Shown in pieces: positions 23,480-32,207 of a stretch of DNA of 64,000 bases. Within the stretch, counting starts at the first letter, position 1; the number at the start of each line of letters is the position of its first letter. The position numbers were made by a program, and so were the translations under genes. The stretch lies in NCBI GenBank assembly GCA_036387135.1, contig DASVUH010000062.1, positions 1-64,000 on the forward strand, given 5' to 3'. The notes under the pieces were generated by a model that was not told where the DNA came from, searched no databases, and saw only the letters and a list, made by a program, of their open reading frames with translations. This DNA comes from JALZCH01 sp036387135 (lineage in GTDB: Bacteria > Acidobacteriota > Blastocatellia > Pyrinomonadales > Pyrinomonadaceae).

Positions 23480-25018
23480 ATGCGAGAATCGCTGCTCAGT
23501 TTTCTTTACGAGAACGCGGAAAACGAAACCGACGTTGCTTTTGCCTCCAAACGCAAATTGCGCGGCGAGCGTTGGAGCTATGCGCGCGTGGCGGCGACGG
23601 CATTTCAGTTTGCGCGCGAGCTTGAACGAAGAGGCATCGGTAAAAACGATTCGGTTGTCGTCTGGGGCGAAAATCGTCCCGAATGGGTGGCGGCGTTTTA
23701 CGGCGCACTACTTCGCGGAGTTGTCGTCGTTCCGCTTGACGATCAGAGCGCAAAGGATTTTGTCCAAAGAGTTTGCGAGCAAAGCAAGCCGAAATTGTTA
23801 TTGCGCGGAACGCAGATTGATTCTGATGATTTGAATTTGCCCGAAATCAGGCTCGAAGATTTGAGCCGCGTTGTTGCCGTTCATTCAAAAGATTTTTATC
23901 CGGCGAATGACATTAGCCGCAGCGACCTTGCCGAAATCGTGTTCACTTCCGGCACGACCGCCGTGCCGAAAGGCGTTTGTTTGACGCACGAAAACATTTT
24001 GGCGAACGTCGAAGTGCTGGAATCGGCGATCAAAAAATATCGAAAATATCAGTTTCTCGCGCATCCGCTCAGGATTTTGAATTTGCTGCCGCTGAGCCAC
24101 GTTTTCGGTCAGGTGATGGGAATTTTCGTGCCGCCTTTGCTGCGCGCCGAAGTCGTTTTTCTCAATCGTTTTAATCCTTCGGAAATCATCGAAACTATCA
24201 AACGCGAGCGTGTTTCGGTTTTAGCGACGGTTCCGCGCGTGCTGGAAACGCTGCGGCGCAAAATCGAGCTTGATTTTGAATCGGCGGGTAAGCTCGAATC
24301 TTTCCAGAAACAGCTTGCCGAAGCCGAGCGTTCGAGTATTTTGGGAAAATGGCTTCGATTTCGCCGCATCCGCCGGCAATTCGGTTTTCGTTTTCTGACT
24401 TTCGTTACGGGCGGCGCGCCGCTCAATGCGGAAACCGAAATTTTTTGGCGAAGACTCGGCTACGCGGTCGCGCAAGGCTATGGAATGACCGAAACCGCTG
24501 CGCTCGTTTCCTTGAACAATCCTTTTAAATCGCGGCGCGGCTCGCTCGGCGAGGTTATGCGCGGTCAGGAAATCAAGATTGACGAATCTGGCGAAATTCT
24601 CGTGCGCGGCAAAAACATTTCGCCCGGATATTTCGGCGCGGAGCAGAAATCGAATGATGACGGCTGGCTGCGAACCGGCGACATCGGCGCGATGGACGAA
24701 ACCGGAAGGCTTTATTTCAAAGGGCGCAAAAAAGACGTGATTGTCACAGCCGCCGGTTTGAACGTCTATCCCGAAGATTTGGAAGCCGCGCTCGCGCGCC
24801 AGCCGGAAATCAAAGACAGCGCGGTTGTCGGAATCGAAGGCGAGAATGGAACGGAAGCGGTCGCCGCGCTCATTTTGCAATCCGGCGACGCCGCAAAAGC
24901 CGTCGCCAGAGCCAACGAATCGCTCGCCCCGCATCAGCAAATCCGCCGCTTTGTCGTTTGGACTGAAGCCGATTTTCCGCGAACCGCGACGCAAAAATCC
25001 GCAAAAATGAAATTGTAG
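23480..25018 (+). CDS. Long-chain acyl-CoA synthetase / AMP-binding ligase
   Basis: An adenylate-forming enzyme (fatty acid-CoA or fatty acid-ACP ligase). The P-loop VFTSGTTAVPKG is at residues about 154-165, with LPLSHVFGQ, YGMTETAALVSLN and the hinge motif LRTGDIGAMDETGRLYFKGRKKD (24670-24738). The C-terminal lysine region reads PRTATQK and then leaves the family consensus (SAKMKL, stop). Adding one A to the A5 run at 24993-24997 would continue as TQKIRKNEIVDF into the downstream acyl-carrier domain. The product is therefore probably the N-terminal part of a broken or frameshifted fusion. Confidence 0.88.
   Translation: MRESLLSFLYENAENETDVAFASKRKLRGERWSYARVAATAFQFARELERRGIGKNDSVVVWGENRPEWVAAFYGALLRGVVVVPLDDQSAKDFVQRVCEQSKPKLLLRGTQIDSDDLNLPEIRLEDLSRVVAVHSKDFYPANDISRSDLAEIVFTSGTTAVPKGVCLTHENILANVEVLESAIKKYRKYQFLAHPLRILNLLPLSHVFGQVMGIFVPPLLRAEVVFLNRFNPSEIIETIKRERVSVLATVPRVLETLRRKIELDFESAGKLESFQKQLAEAERSSILGKWLRFRRIRRQFGFRFLTFVTGGAPLNAETEIFWRRLGYAVAQGYGMTETAALVSLNNPFKSRRGSLGEVMRGQEIKIDESGEILVRGKNISPGYFGAEQKSNDDGWLRTGDIGAMDETGRLYFKGRKKDVIVTAAGLNVYPEDLEAALARQPEIKDSAVVGIEGENGTEAVAALILQSGDAAKAVARANESLAPHQQIRRFVVWTEADFPRTATQKSAKMKL
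24989..25018 (+). other. Apparent frameshift joining synthetase and ACP-PlsC frames
   Basis: The sequence ACGCAAAAATCCGC at 24989-25002 marks the switch point. In the synthetase frame translation stops at 25016-25018. The next frame is open from 24967 and reads KIRKNEIVDFVRR, the expected AMP-ligase C-terminus followed by ACP helix 1, with no usable start codon before 25078. Six instead of five A residues would fuse the two genes. Assembly error, real mutation and recoding cannot be told apart from here. Confidence 0.7.
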
Positions 25019-25098
25019 ATTTTGTCCGTCGAAATCTACGGCAAACCTCGGCGGAAACTGCGAAAAACTCTTCGATTCTGGGCGATGTTCTCGCCCGC

Positions 25099-26016
25099 GT
25101 GAAAGGCGAAAAAAGCGCGGCAATCGAATCGAAAATGCGTTTGAGCGAAGATTTGAATCTCGATTCGCTCGCTCGCGTAGAGCTTTTGAGCGTGCTTGAA
25201 GAACGCTATCAAGTTGATCTGGACGAGCGGACTTTCACCGCCGCGACGACCGTCGCTGACATCGAAACGATGATTCAAACGGGAAAATCAAAATCGGACG
25301 CGCCGCGATTTTCCTATCCGCGCTGGTCTCTGCGCCCGCTGACGGCGCGGCTCAGAATCTTGTTTTATTACGTCGTGCCTTTTCCGATTACGTGGATTTT
25401 AGGTCGGATGAACGTGCGCGGGCGCGAGCATCTCGAAAATTTAAAATCGCCGGTCATTTTCGCCTCAAATCACGTCACGTATCTCGATCCGGCGTTGATT
25501 GTTGCGGCGCTGCCGCACCGATTTCGCCGCCGTTTGGCGATTGCAATGGACGGCGAACGGCTCGAAGGCTATCGTTATCAGCCGAAAAACGCGCCTTTTT
25601 ACCAGAGAGCCTGGTATTTTTTTCAATACTGGGCGCTGATTTTTGTTTTCAACGTCTTTCCGCTCCCAAAACGCAGCGGCTTTCGCCGGAGCTTCGATTA
25701 TGCGGGCGAGGCGATGGACAAAGGCTACAACATTTTGATTTTTCCCGAAGGAGAGCTAACGAAAACCGGCGAGCTGCAAAAACTTCAAACCGGCTTCGGA
25801 TTGCTCGCAAACGGATTGGAAACGACGATTGTCCCCATTTACCTTGCCGGGCTTTATGAACTCCGAGCGCGCGGTCAAAGAGGCTATGCGCCCGCCGGAG
25901 CGGTCACGATTATCTTCGGACAGCCCGTTGCGTTCGACGCGAATCAAACCGCGCCGGAAATCGCCAGCCAAATCGAAAGAAGTATCGCCGCGCTCGGCGC
26001 GGTTAATCAAGATTGA
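25099..26016 (+). CDS. Acyl carrier protein domain fused to PlsC-type acyltransferase
   Basis: The frame coding for it is open from 24967, but the first ordinary start is GTG 25099, which would cut off ACP helix 1. The N-terminal ACP domain has the phosphopantetheine site LNLDSLARVELL and a following EERYQVDLDE helix. Residues about 85 onward are a 1-acylglycerol-3-phosphate acyltransferase: HX4D-type ASNHVTYLDPALI, the FPLPKRSGFRRSFDY block, FPEGELTKTGELQKLQTGFG, and VPIYLAGLYEL. Together with the upstream synthetase this would activate, carry and transfer acyl chains to a lipid acceptor. Confidence 0.85.
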   Translation: MKGEKSAAIESKMRLSEDLNLDSLARVELLSVLEERYQVDLDERTFTAATTVADIETMIQTGKSKSDAPRFSYPRWSLRPLTARLRILFYYVVPFPITWILGRMNVRGREHLENLKSPVIFASNHVTYLDPALIVAALPHRFRRRLAIAMDGERLEGYRYQPKNAPFYQRAWYFFQYWALIFVFNVFPLPKRSGFRRSFDYAGEAMDKGYNILIFPEGELTKTGELQKLQTGFGLLANGLETTIVPIYLAGLYELRARGQRGYAPAGAVTIIFGQPVAFDANQTAPEIASQIERSIAALGAVNQD

Positions 26017-26032
26017 ATTCCCGGCTTTAATC

Positions 26033-26749
26033 TCATTGCGAAGAAACAGAACCTTTAACAATCGAAACCAAATACCTTTTTCCGTCGTTTCCGAGATGCT
26101 CCATCGAATATCCCGCCGCTTCAACATATTGCTTGAGAGTTTCAGGGTCAATGTGCATCCACTCAAACCAATCGCTAACCTGGTTTTTATATTCAAATCG
26201 CAATGTCCGCTCGCCCAAATAGCGACCTTTCGCAATTTTGTCCTGCGTGTATTTCCTGTAACTTTCATCTGTAGAACCGAGCGGATCTATCGAATCCGTA
26301 ATGAGCCGCCCGCCGTCGGTCATAATTGTATCGAGATGTTTAAGAAATCTCGCCAGACCGTCGAGATTTCGCACAATCCCGATATTTAGAATCACCAATA
26401 TCGTGTCGAACGGCTCGGAATAAGAATCAAAAACATCTCCTGCTTTTGCTTTTTTACAACCGCGTCGGGACATCACTTGAATTGCTTTTTCGGAAATGTC
26501 AACGGACGTAACATCAAGCCCTCTGTCCTGAACGGCTAACGAATGAGAACCCGCGCCCGCGCCAATATCAAGCACTCTTCCCGTACAACGCTCAATCGCA
26601 ATTTTATCCAGTTCGGGAAGTCCACACGGATAAAAGAATTGTCTCGCATAAATCGGCGGATAGGCAACGCCGTCATCGCGGCGAAGAATGCAGTAAGCAT
26701 CTTCTTCCCCTTTCAGATAATCGAGCATTGCTTGCCCATGAAGTTCCAT
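26033..26749 (-). CDS. Class I SAM-dependent methyltransferase
   Basis: Starts at ATG 26749 (238 residues, MELHGQAMLDY); the frame is open to 26848 but that part runs into a terminator. The SAM motif is VLDIGAGAGSHSLAVQDRG, followed by VTSVDISEKAIQVM. AGDVFDSYSEPFDTILVI and FLKHLDTIMTDGGRLITDS follow. The N-terminal part with YFYPCGLPELDK-like sequence suggests a small-molecule methyltransferase of unknown substrate. It converges with the ACP-PlsC gene. Confidence 0.82.
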   Translation of the reverse strand: MELHGQAMLDYLKGEEDAYCILRRDDGVAYPPIYARQFFYPCGLPELDKIAIERCTGRVLDIGAGAGSHSLAVQDRGLDVTSVDISEKAIQVMSRRGCKKAKAGDVFDSYSEPFDTILVILNIGIVRNLDGLARFLKHLDTIMTDGGRLITDSIDPLGSTDESYRKYTQDKIAKGRYLGERTLRFEYKNQVSDWFEWMHIDPETLKQYVEAAGYSMEHLGNDGKRYLVSIVKGSVSSQ

Positions 26750-26827
26750 ATCTGAAATCGCTTTCCAGTTTGAATCCGATACAATAGATAAGACTAACAG
26801 ATTAGCAGGCAGATACAATCGGCAGTC

Positions 26828-26871
26828 AAAACGAATGTAGCCCACCAATTAAAGTGGGCTACATTCGTTTT
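26828..26871 (-). terminator. Strong hairpin terminator after the delta-60/FG-GAP gene
   Basis: A perfect 18-bp stem AAAACGAATGTAGCCCAC/GTGGGCTACATTCGTTTT with an 8-base loop, 16 bases past the stop of the 731-residue gene. Confidence 0.88.
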
Positions 26872-26886
26872 GGTAGTGTTTTTGCG

Positions 26887-29082
26887 TTAATTGCTCGGAG
26901 AGTCGCCGTTTGTGCCAAACTGCGTGGCGGCGAAACCTTTTGTCGTTTGCAGCAAATACCAGGTGCCGTTTGAGGGGCGAAAAACGCCAAAGTCGGCTCG
27001 CCCGTCGCCGTCGTAATCTCTGGCGGCAGGAATGTCCTCGCTTGCTCCCCACCTTGCAGCTTGAAATTGATTGTCCGAACTGCGTAGAACATACCAGGTG
27101 CCGTTTGAAGGTCGGTACACTGCGAAATCGGTTTTCAAATCACCGTCGAAATCCGCAGCTTGCGGAATGTCGCCGTTTGTTCCCCAATGCATGGATTGCA
27201 TCTGGCTGCCATTTCCCGGCTTGATATACCACGTGCCGTTTGACGGGCGGAAAACCGCAAAATCCGTTGACGCGTCGTTGTCATAAAATCCGGGAACGGG
27301 AATATCGCCGTTTTGTCCGAACATAAAACTGGACGCCGCGCCGCCCAAGCCGGGCGACGAATCCGGGTTGCTCAAGTAATGCCAAAAACCGTTTTGACTG
27401 AACACCGCAAAATCCGCGCGTCCCGATCCGTAGAAATTCATCGGCACGGGCGTGTCTGCGGCTGTGCCCCATTGGAACGCGCGAAAAGCGTTGTTCGAGC
27501 TTTGTAAAACGTACCAATTTCCGCTGCGATAAACGGCAATGTCCGTTTTGCCGTCCCCGTCGTAATCGGCTGCGACGGGCTTGTCGGTCGGAATGCCGAA
27601 CTGCGCGGCTTGCATTTGATTGTTTGACGAACGGAGAACGTACCAGCTAGCGTTTGACGAACGGAAAACCGCGATGTCGGCTTTTCCGTCGCCGTCAAAA
27701 TCGCCGATTGTGTTGCGTCCCAAATATCGAATCAGCGCGGTTTGCGAACTGCCGTTAACAGTGGCTTTGCCTGCACCGACAATTCTGCCGTTCGGCTGGA
27801 CGGCGACCGCGTAAAGCTCTTCGCTGCCGTTCATCGAGTGAATATGCTTGCCCGCGCTGCCGTAAAACGGATCGGGATTTCCGTTGAGCAAAAGTCGCGC
27901 CGTCGCAAAATCTGCGGGAGCGTCAACGGTGCTTTGCGAAAATCCGACGGCGATGATTGTCCCGTTCGGCTGTAGTGCCAGATCGCGTAAAACGTCGGTG
28001 CGATTGTCGAAATCAACATAACGAACGCCGCCGAAAGCGGGATCCGCCGTGCCGTCAAAGTTAAACATGGCGACGAAAAAATTGCTGGCTGACTGCCCGT
28101 TAACTACAACGTCGGAGGTGCTCGTCCCGCCGACCAATAATCTTCCGTGCGGCGTCACGATAATCTTTTCCACTCGATTGGAATTAACAGTCGGCGGAAA
28201 TACGAATCCCTGACTGCCGAAATTTGTGTCAATGACGCCGTTTGCGCCGAGCCGCATCAAAAAATATTGGGGAAAGACAGGGTAGAAAAAATCACCCGCA
28301 GCTATGATCTTTCCGTCCGGCAGCAGGGCTATTGATTTAATTGTCGGCGAATTCATTCCGGCAGCTCCTTGAATCATATTTCTGCCGGGCGCGCTGTTTT
28401 GGGAACCGAAAGTGTTGTCGAAAGTGCCGTTCGGGTTTAAACGCGCGAAGCATAATTTAGGCTGCGGAGTGCCGCCGGAACTGTCAACGCAATTCCCGGC
28501 AATCAGGATTTTTCCGTCCGGCTGCACCAGAGCGTCTGCCGGAACGTCGTCGCCGCTTCCGATTGCAAATGTCAAACTGCCCGTGCCGTTAAAAGAAACG
28601 TCCGCGTCGCCGTTCGGCAGACGGCGCAAAACGTCAATGTCTTTTGTCGCGTCGTTGTGCGCGACGAGAAGGATTTTGCCGTCGGGCAGAATCATCACCG
28701 TTTTAACATAACTGTTAGCGCCGCCGGGATTAAGCGAGATGTAACCGCTTCCGCCGCCGAACGTCGCATCGGGCGTTCCGTCCGGGTTGAAGCGAGCGGC
28801 GAGATAGCCCATATTTCCGTTGATTGAGCTTGCTCCGACAGCGACAATTTTGCCGTCGGTTTGCACGGCGACATCATTGAAATGGCTCGAATCACCGATT
28901 GATTTGAGAACGACGCCGTTTGTTCCGAACGTGCGGTCTAAATCCGCCGGAGCAGCCGCAGCCGCAAAAACCGACAATCCGCATAGCGCGGCGCACGCGA
29001 TGAACCGGCGTCCTGATTTTTCCGCCGCAGAAATTAAAGATTTGCTAGTATTGCGAAATTTATTTATGAATTGGCTCAGCAT
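26887..29082 (-). CDS. Secreted protein with delta-60 repeats and FG-GAP/VCBS-type repeats
   Basis: A 731-residue exported protein. The signal region ends near AAAAAPADLD. Residues about 45-450 contain delta-60-type repeats (blocks of the form QTDGKIVAVG, ARFNPDGTPDATFGGG, LLPDGKIIAAGDF), expected to form a beta-propeller. Residues 455-731 are about five FG-GAP/VCBS-like repeats (GDFDGDGKADIAVFRSSNASWY, DYDGDGKTDIAVYRSGNWY, ending DYDGDGRADFGVFRPSNGTWY), each with a calcium-type DxDGDG loop. Such proteins are common at acidobacterial cell surfaces; function unknown, no enzyme domain. Confidence 0.9.
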   Translation of the reverse strand: MLSQFINKFRNTSKSLISAAEKSGRRFIACAALCGLSVFAAAAAPADLDRTFGTNGVVLKSIGDSSHFNDVAVQTDGKIVAVGASSINGNMGYLAARFNPDGTPDATFGGGSGYISLNPGGANSYVKTVMILPDGKILLVAHNDATKDIDVLRRLPNGDADVSFNGTGSLTFAIGSGDDVPADALVQPDGKILIAGNCVDSSGGTPQPKLCFARLNPNGTFDNTFGSQNSAPGRNMIQGAAGMNSPTIKSIALLPDGKIIAAGDFFYPVFPQYFLMRLGANGVIDTNFGSQGFVFPPTVNSNRVEKIIVTPHGRLLVGGTSTSDVVVNGQSASNFFVAMFNFDGTADPAFGGVRYVDFDNRTDVLRDLALQPNGTIIAVGFSQSTVDAPADFATARLLLNGNPDPFYGSAGKHIHSMNGSEELYAVAVQPNGRIVGAGKATVNGSSQTALIRYLGRNTIGDFDGDGKADIAVFRSSNASWYVLRSSNNQMQAAQFGIPTDKPVAADYDGDGKTDIAVYRSGNWYVLQSSNNAFRAFQWGTAADTPVPMNFYGSGRADFAVFSQNGFWHYLSNPDSSPGLGGAASSFMFGQNGDIPVPGFYDNDASTDFAVFRPSNGTWYIKPGNGSQMQSMHWGTNGDIPQAADFDGDLKTDFAVYRPSNGTWYVLRSSDNQFQAARWGASEDIPAARDYDGDGRADFGVFRPSNGTWYLLQTTKGFAATQFGTNGDSPSN

Positions 29083-29391
29083 ATTTTGTTTTCCCTTTTT
29101 CCTCCAAACTTGTGATTTCCTAAATCACACAAACAAAAATACGCTGCCGTCAAAACAGAATCACTATCTAAATAGATAGTTCCGTATAATTTATTTTATT
29201 TCGTAAAACCGCGATGGATATTGGGCGAAAACAAAAATTAGCGAAGACAGGGAAAAGTCTCTGCTTATTTTTTTCGGTTTCACTGGTTAAATAGGTAGTA
29301 CAACCCGTCCGGCAATTTGTCCTGATTGACGCTTAGTTTAATGATTTATCTGTGGTGAATAAATCCCTAACCTAAATTCACTTTAAATTTA
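29083..29391. other. 309-bp leader and spacer upstream of the delta-60 gene
   Basis: Holds no gene I can support. Two small inverted repeats occur near the minus-strand start: GTGATTT/AAATCAC around 29110-29126 and ACTATCT/AGATAGT around 29162-29179. Either could be an operator or mRNA structure. A purine-rich stretch (GGAGGAAAAAGGG on the minus strand) lies upstream of the ATG. The far end carries the opp terminator. Confidence 0.4.
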
Positions 29392-29419
29392 AAAGGCGAA
29401 GATTTTCGTCTTCGCCTTT
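29392..29419 (-). terminator. Intrinsic terminator of the opp operon
   Basis: An 11-bp perfect stem AAAGGCGAAGA/TCTTCGCCTTT with a 6-base loop, followed on the minus strand by TTTTAAATTT. It begins 4 bases after the stop of the oppF-type gene. Confidence 0.85.
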
Positions 29420-29422
29420 CGC

Positions 29423-30496
29423 TTATTGATTGTATTCGAGTCCGGGCGCAGCGCCCGGCGGAACTTGTTCGATGTGCGGCTGTTCGGGCGAAATGCGGAT
29501 GCAGGCGGCGAAATGTTTCGGCTTGATTTCAACCAGTTTCGGCACGACTTCCCTGCACTTTTCGATTGCGTAAGGACAGCGCGTGTGAAAACGGCAGCCT
29601 TGCGGCGGATTGATCGGCGACGGAACATCGCCTTTTAAAATTATCCGCTCGCGCTTTGCCTCGATTTCCGGGTCTGGAATCGGAACGGCTGAAATCAAGG
29701 CTTTGGTGTAAGGCATCAGCGGTTCGGCGTAAACTTCTCTCGCATCGCCAAGCTCGACAATCACTCCGAGATACATCACCGCAACGCGGTCTGCGACGTG
29801 GCGAATCGCCCGCAAATCGTGAGAGATAAATAAATATGTGAGATTGCGTTCCTTCTGGAGCTTTTCCATCAAGTTCATAATTTGAGCTTGAATCGAAACG
29901 TCCAGCGCGGAAATCGGCTCATCGGCGACGATAAATTCCGGCTCGACCGACAGCGCGCGCGCAATTCCTATGCGTTGTCGCTGACCGCCGGAAAATTCGT
30001 GCGGGTAGCGTTTGACGAAACGGCGACTCAAACCGACCGTTTCCATCAAATCCTGCACTTTCTGCTCGACATTTCCTTTTGCCAGACCGAAAGTGCGAAT
30101 CGGCTCGCCGATAATCTGCCCGACTGTCATTCGCGGATTGAGGCTCGCATACGGGTCCTGGAAAATCATTTGCAGATTTTTGCGCTGCTCGCGCATTGCC
30201 GATTGCCCCAAATGCGCTAAATCATTGTTGTTGTACAAGACTTTACCGCCGGTGGGTTCGGTCAAACGCAAAATCGCCTTGCCGAGCGTTGATTTACCGC
30301 AGCCCGATTCGCCGACCAAACCTAAAGTCTCGCCCGCTTTTATATCGAACGAAACGCCGTCAACGGCTTTAACGACTTTTTTCACCGAACCTTTGCCGGT
30401 GATTTTGCCCAATAGCCCGCCGCCTCCGAGTTTGTAATGAACTTTTAAATCTCGAATCGAAATTAAATTATTAACGCCGTTCGTTGTTTCCGCCAT
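29423..30496 (-). CDS. oppF: Oligopeptide/dipeptide ABC transporter ATPase, OppF/DppF type
   Basis: One of two ATPases of the peptide importer. Walker A GESGCGKST, signature FSGGQRQRIGIARAL and Walker B FIVADEPIS are intact. The C-terminal oligopeptide-transporter extension has the cysteine cluster expected for an iron-sulphur site (PPQGCRFHTRCPYAIEKC). The N-terminal LGGGGLLGKITGKGS insert before the Walker A region is typical of the F subunit. It follows oppD with its start overlapping that gene's stop region and is the last gene before the operon terminator. Confidence 0.94.
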   Translation of the reverse strand: MAETTNGVNNLISIRDLKVHYKLGGGGLLGKITGKGSVKKVVKAVDGVSFDIKAGETLGLVGESGCGKSTLGKAILRLTEPTGGKVLYNNNDLAHLGQSAMREQRKNLQMIFQDPYASLNPRMTVGQIIGEPIRTFGLAKGNVEQKVQDLMETVGLSRRFVKRYPHEFSGGQRQRIGIARALSVEPEFIVADEPISALDVSIQAQIMNLMEKLQKERNLTYLFISHDLRAIRHVADRVAVMYLGVIVELGDAREVYAEPLMPYTKALISAVPIPDPEIEAKRERIILKGDVPSPINPPQGCRFHTRCPYAIEKCREVVPKLVEIKPKHFAACIRISPEQPHIEQVPPGAAPGLEYNQ

Positions 30497-31515
30497 TATT
30501 TAACACCTCCTTCAGCCTGCGATTCCGCGTAAACCTGTTCCGCAAAATGACAGAGCGAATGATGATTTTCGTTGATTTGCACAAACGGCGGAAACTGCTC
30601 GCGGCAAATTGCCTGTGCGTAATTGCAGCGCGGCTCAAACGGACACCCCGGCGGCAGATGCGCTAAATCAGGCGGCAAACCCGGAATTTGATAAAGCGGC
30701 TCGCCCGCTTCGTGCGCCGGGTCAGGTACGCTTTTTAAAAGACCTTTGGTGTAGGGATTCGCCGGAGTCGCAAACAATTCGCGGGTCGGCGCTTGCTCGA
30801 AAACTTTTCCGGCGTACATTACGATAATTTTGTCGGTCATTCCCGCGACAACTCCGAGATCGTGAGTGATTAAAACCACGCTCGTGCCGGTTTCTTCTCG
30901 TAGTTTTTTGATGAGTTCGAGAATCTGCGCCTGAATCGTCACATCGAGGGCGGTTGTCGGCTCATCCGCAATCAAAACCTCCGGCTCGCACGAGAGCGCC
31001 ATCGCAATCATCACGCGCTGGCGCATTCCGCCCGAAAACTCGTGCGGATAATTGTCAACGCGGCTTTCCGGGTCTGGAATTCCGACGAGCGTTAACATCT
31101 TAATGGCGTGTTCGCGCGATTGCTGCCTCGTGTGACCGAGATGCAGTTCGGTGATTTCGCCGATTTGCCGGGAGATTTTCAAAAACGGATTGAGCGATGT
31201 CATCGGGTCCTGAAAAATCATCGCTATCCGCCGCCCGCGAATTTTCCGCACTTCTTCCGGCGTTTGTTTGAGAATATCGCGCCCGTCAAACACGACTTCG
31301 CCGGACACGATTTTGCCCGGCGGAGTCGGGATCAAACGAATAATCGAGAGGTTTGTGACGGATTTCCCGCTGCCGGATTCGCCGACTATTCCGAGAGTTT
31401 CGCCTTTTTTCAATTCAAAAGATATTCCGTCAACGGCTTTGACTACGCCGTCTTCGGTTTGAAAATAAGTTTTTAAATCTTTGACAGAAAGTATGCTGCC
31501 GTTTTGTTCATTCAT
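30496..31515 (-). CDS. oppD: Oligopeptide/dipeptide ABC transporter ATPase, OppD/DppD type
   Basis: The second ATPase of the importer. Starts at ATG 31515 (339 residues; MNEQNGSILSVKDL), overlapping the Uma2 stop by one base (TGATG); the longer frame to 31548 lies inside the Uma2 gene. Walker A GESGSGKSV, signature FSGGMRQRVMIAMAL, Walker B VLIADEPTTALD and the C-terminal cysteine cluster (PPGCPFEPRCNYAQAIC) are present. Confidence 0.94.
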   Translation of the reverse strand: MNEQNGSILSVKDLKTYFQTEDGVVKAVDGISFELKKGETLGIVGESGSGKSVTNLSIIRLIPTPPGKIVSGEVVFDGRDILKQTPEEVRKIRGRRIAMIFQDPMTSLNPFLKISRQIGEITELHLGHTRQQSREHAIKMLTLVGIPDPESRVDNYPHEFSGGMRQRVMIAMALSCEPEVLIADEPTTALDVTIQAQILELIKKLREETGTSVVLITHDLGVVAGMTDKIIVMYAGKVFEQAPTRELFATPANPYTKGLLKSVPDPAHEAGEPLYQIPGLPPDLAHLPPGCPFEPRCNYAQAICREQFPPFVQINENHHSLCHFAEQVYAESQAEGGVK

Positions 31516-32198
31516 CAATTTTGTTGCTGCGTTTGCTCCCGTAACCAATTTTCAAAATCAAGTAAAGCGTTGAATTGATCGCCGTTTGCGCGGCGCGCGA
31601 GAAATTCATTGAGAATTTCAACCGATAAAATCGGAAAAGCAACGCTTCGGTCAACCTCACGATACGAGCCGAACTCATCCAGCTCATAAATTTTTAAAGA
31701 TTTTTTGTCGAATCGCCAAAATTCTCGAATTCCGAAATCTGCATAAATCGTAAACTTCTCGGTTGATTTGCTGGTTTCGTCAACTTCAATCACTAAATCG
31801 GGCGGCGTATCTTTTTCATCATCGAAAAGAGCGGTTTTAAAAGTCACTTTGTCGGCATTCTGAATATAAAAAGACTCATCCGGGTCAACACCTTTGCTGC
31901 GGCGTTTTGAAACCAAAGACATCGAGCCGACGGGAACAGTTTTGATGCGTAAGATTAAACTGGTCAATCGAATTAAATCATACAAAAAACGAGAAATATT
32001 TTCGTGCAGAGTTCCTTGTTTTCCCATAACTTTCAGAACGCCGTTGTAGTAAGTAAACTTGGGGTAACGCTGCTCGGGCGTTTCATCCAACAAATTTATG
32101 TAGTCGTTCCAGGACACACCGTACAAAACCAGCGGTTCATCACCTGGTTTCACGGCGTCTAAAATTTCTTCCAAATTTGAAATTATGGTTGGAGTCAT
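31515..32198 (-). CDS. Uma2-family putative endonuclease inside the opp operon
   Basis: A 227-residue Uma2 (DUF820) protein, a PD-(D/E)XK-like fold that is widespread as dispersed copies in cyanobacteria and Acidobacteriota. The conserved core is present: FTYYNGVLKVMGKQGTLHE, PPDLVIEVDETSKSTEKF with the acidic pair and Lys, and YADFGIREFWRFD. It lies between oppC (9 bases upstream) and oppD (one-base overlap), so it is embedded in a transporter operon that needs no nuclease. Activity and role are unproven for most of the family. Confidence 0.85.
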   Translation of the reverse strand: MTPTIISNLEEILDAVKPGDEPLVLYGVSWNDYINLLDETPEQRYPKFTYYNGVLKVMGKQGTLHENISRFLYDLIRLTSLILRIKTVPVGSMSLVSKRRSKGVDPDESFYIQNADKVTFKTALFDDEKDTPPDLVIEVDETSKSTEKFTIYADFGIREFWRFDKKSLKIYELDEFGSYREVDRSVAFPILSVEILNEFLARRANGDQFNALLDFENWLREQTQQQN

Positions 32199-32207
32199 AA
32201 ATTTCTG

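Noticed and set aside
23287..23625. Open frame of 112 codons before and into the acyl-CoA synthetase gene
   Set aside because: It is out of frame with the synthetase, has no recognisable protein pattern, and its second half only reads the synthetase gene in another frame.
26887..28000. DNA-level repeats in the FG-GAP part as a mobile element
   Set aside because: They follow protein repeats (one unit per FG-GAP/VCBS-type domain) and diverge at synonymous sites, so they are domain duplications.
29083..29391. Riboswitch in the leader of the delta-60 gene
   Set aside because: Only two short 7-bp inverted repeats are visible and no known aptamer consensus could be recognised.
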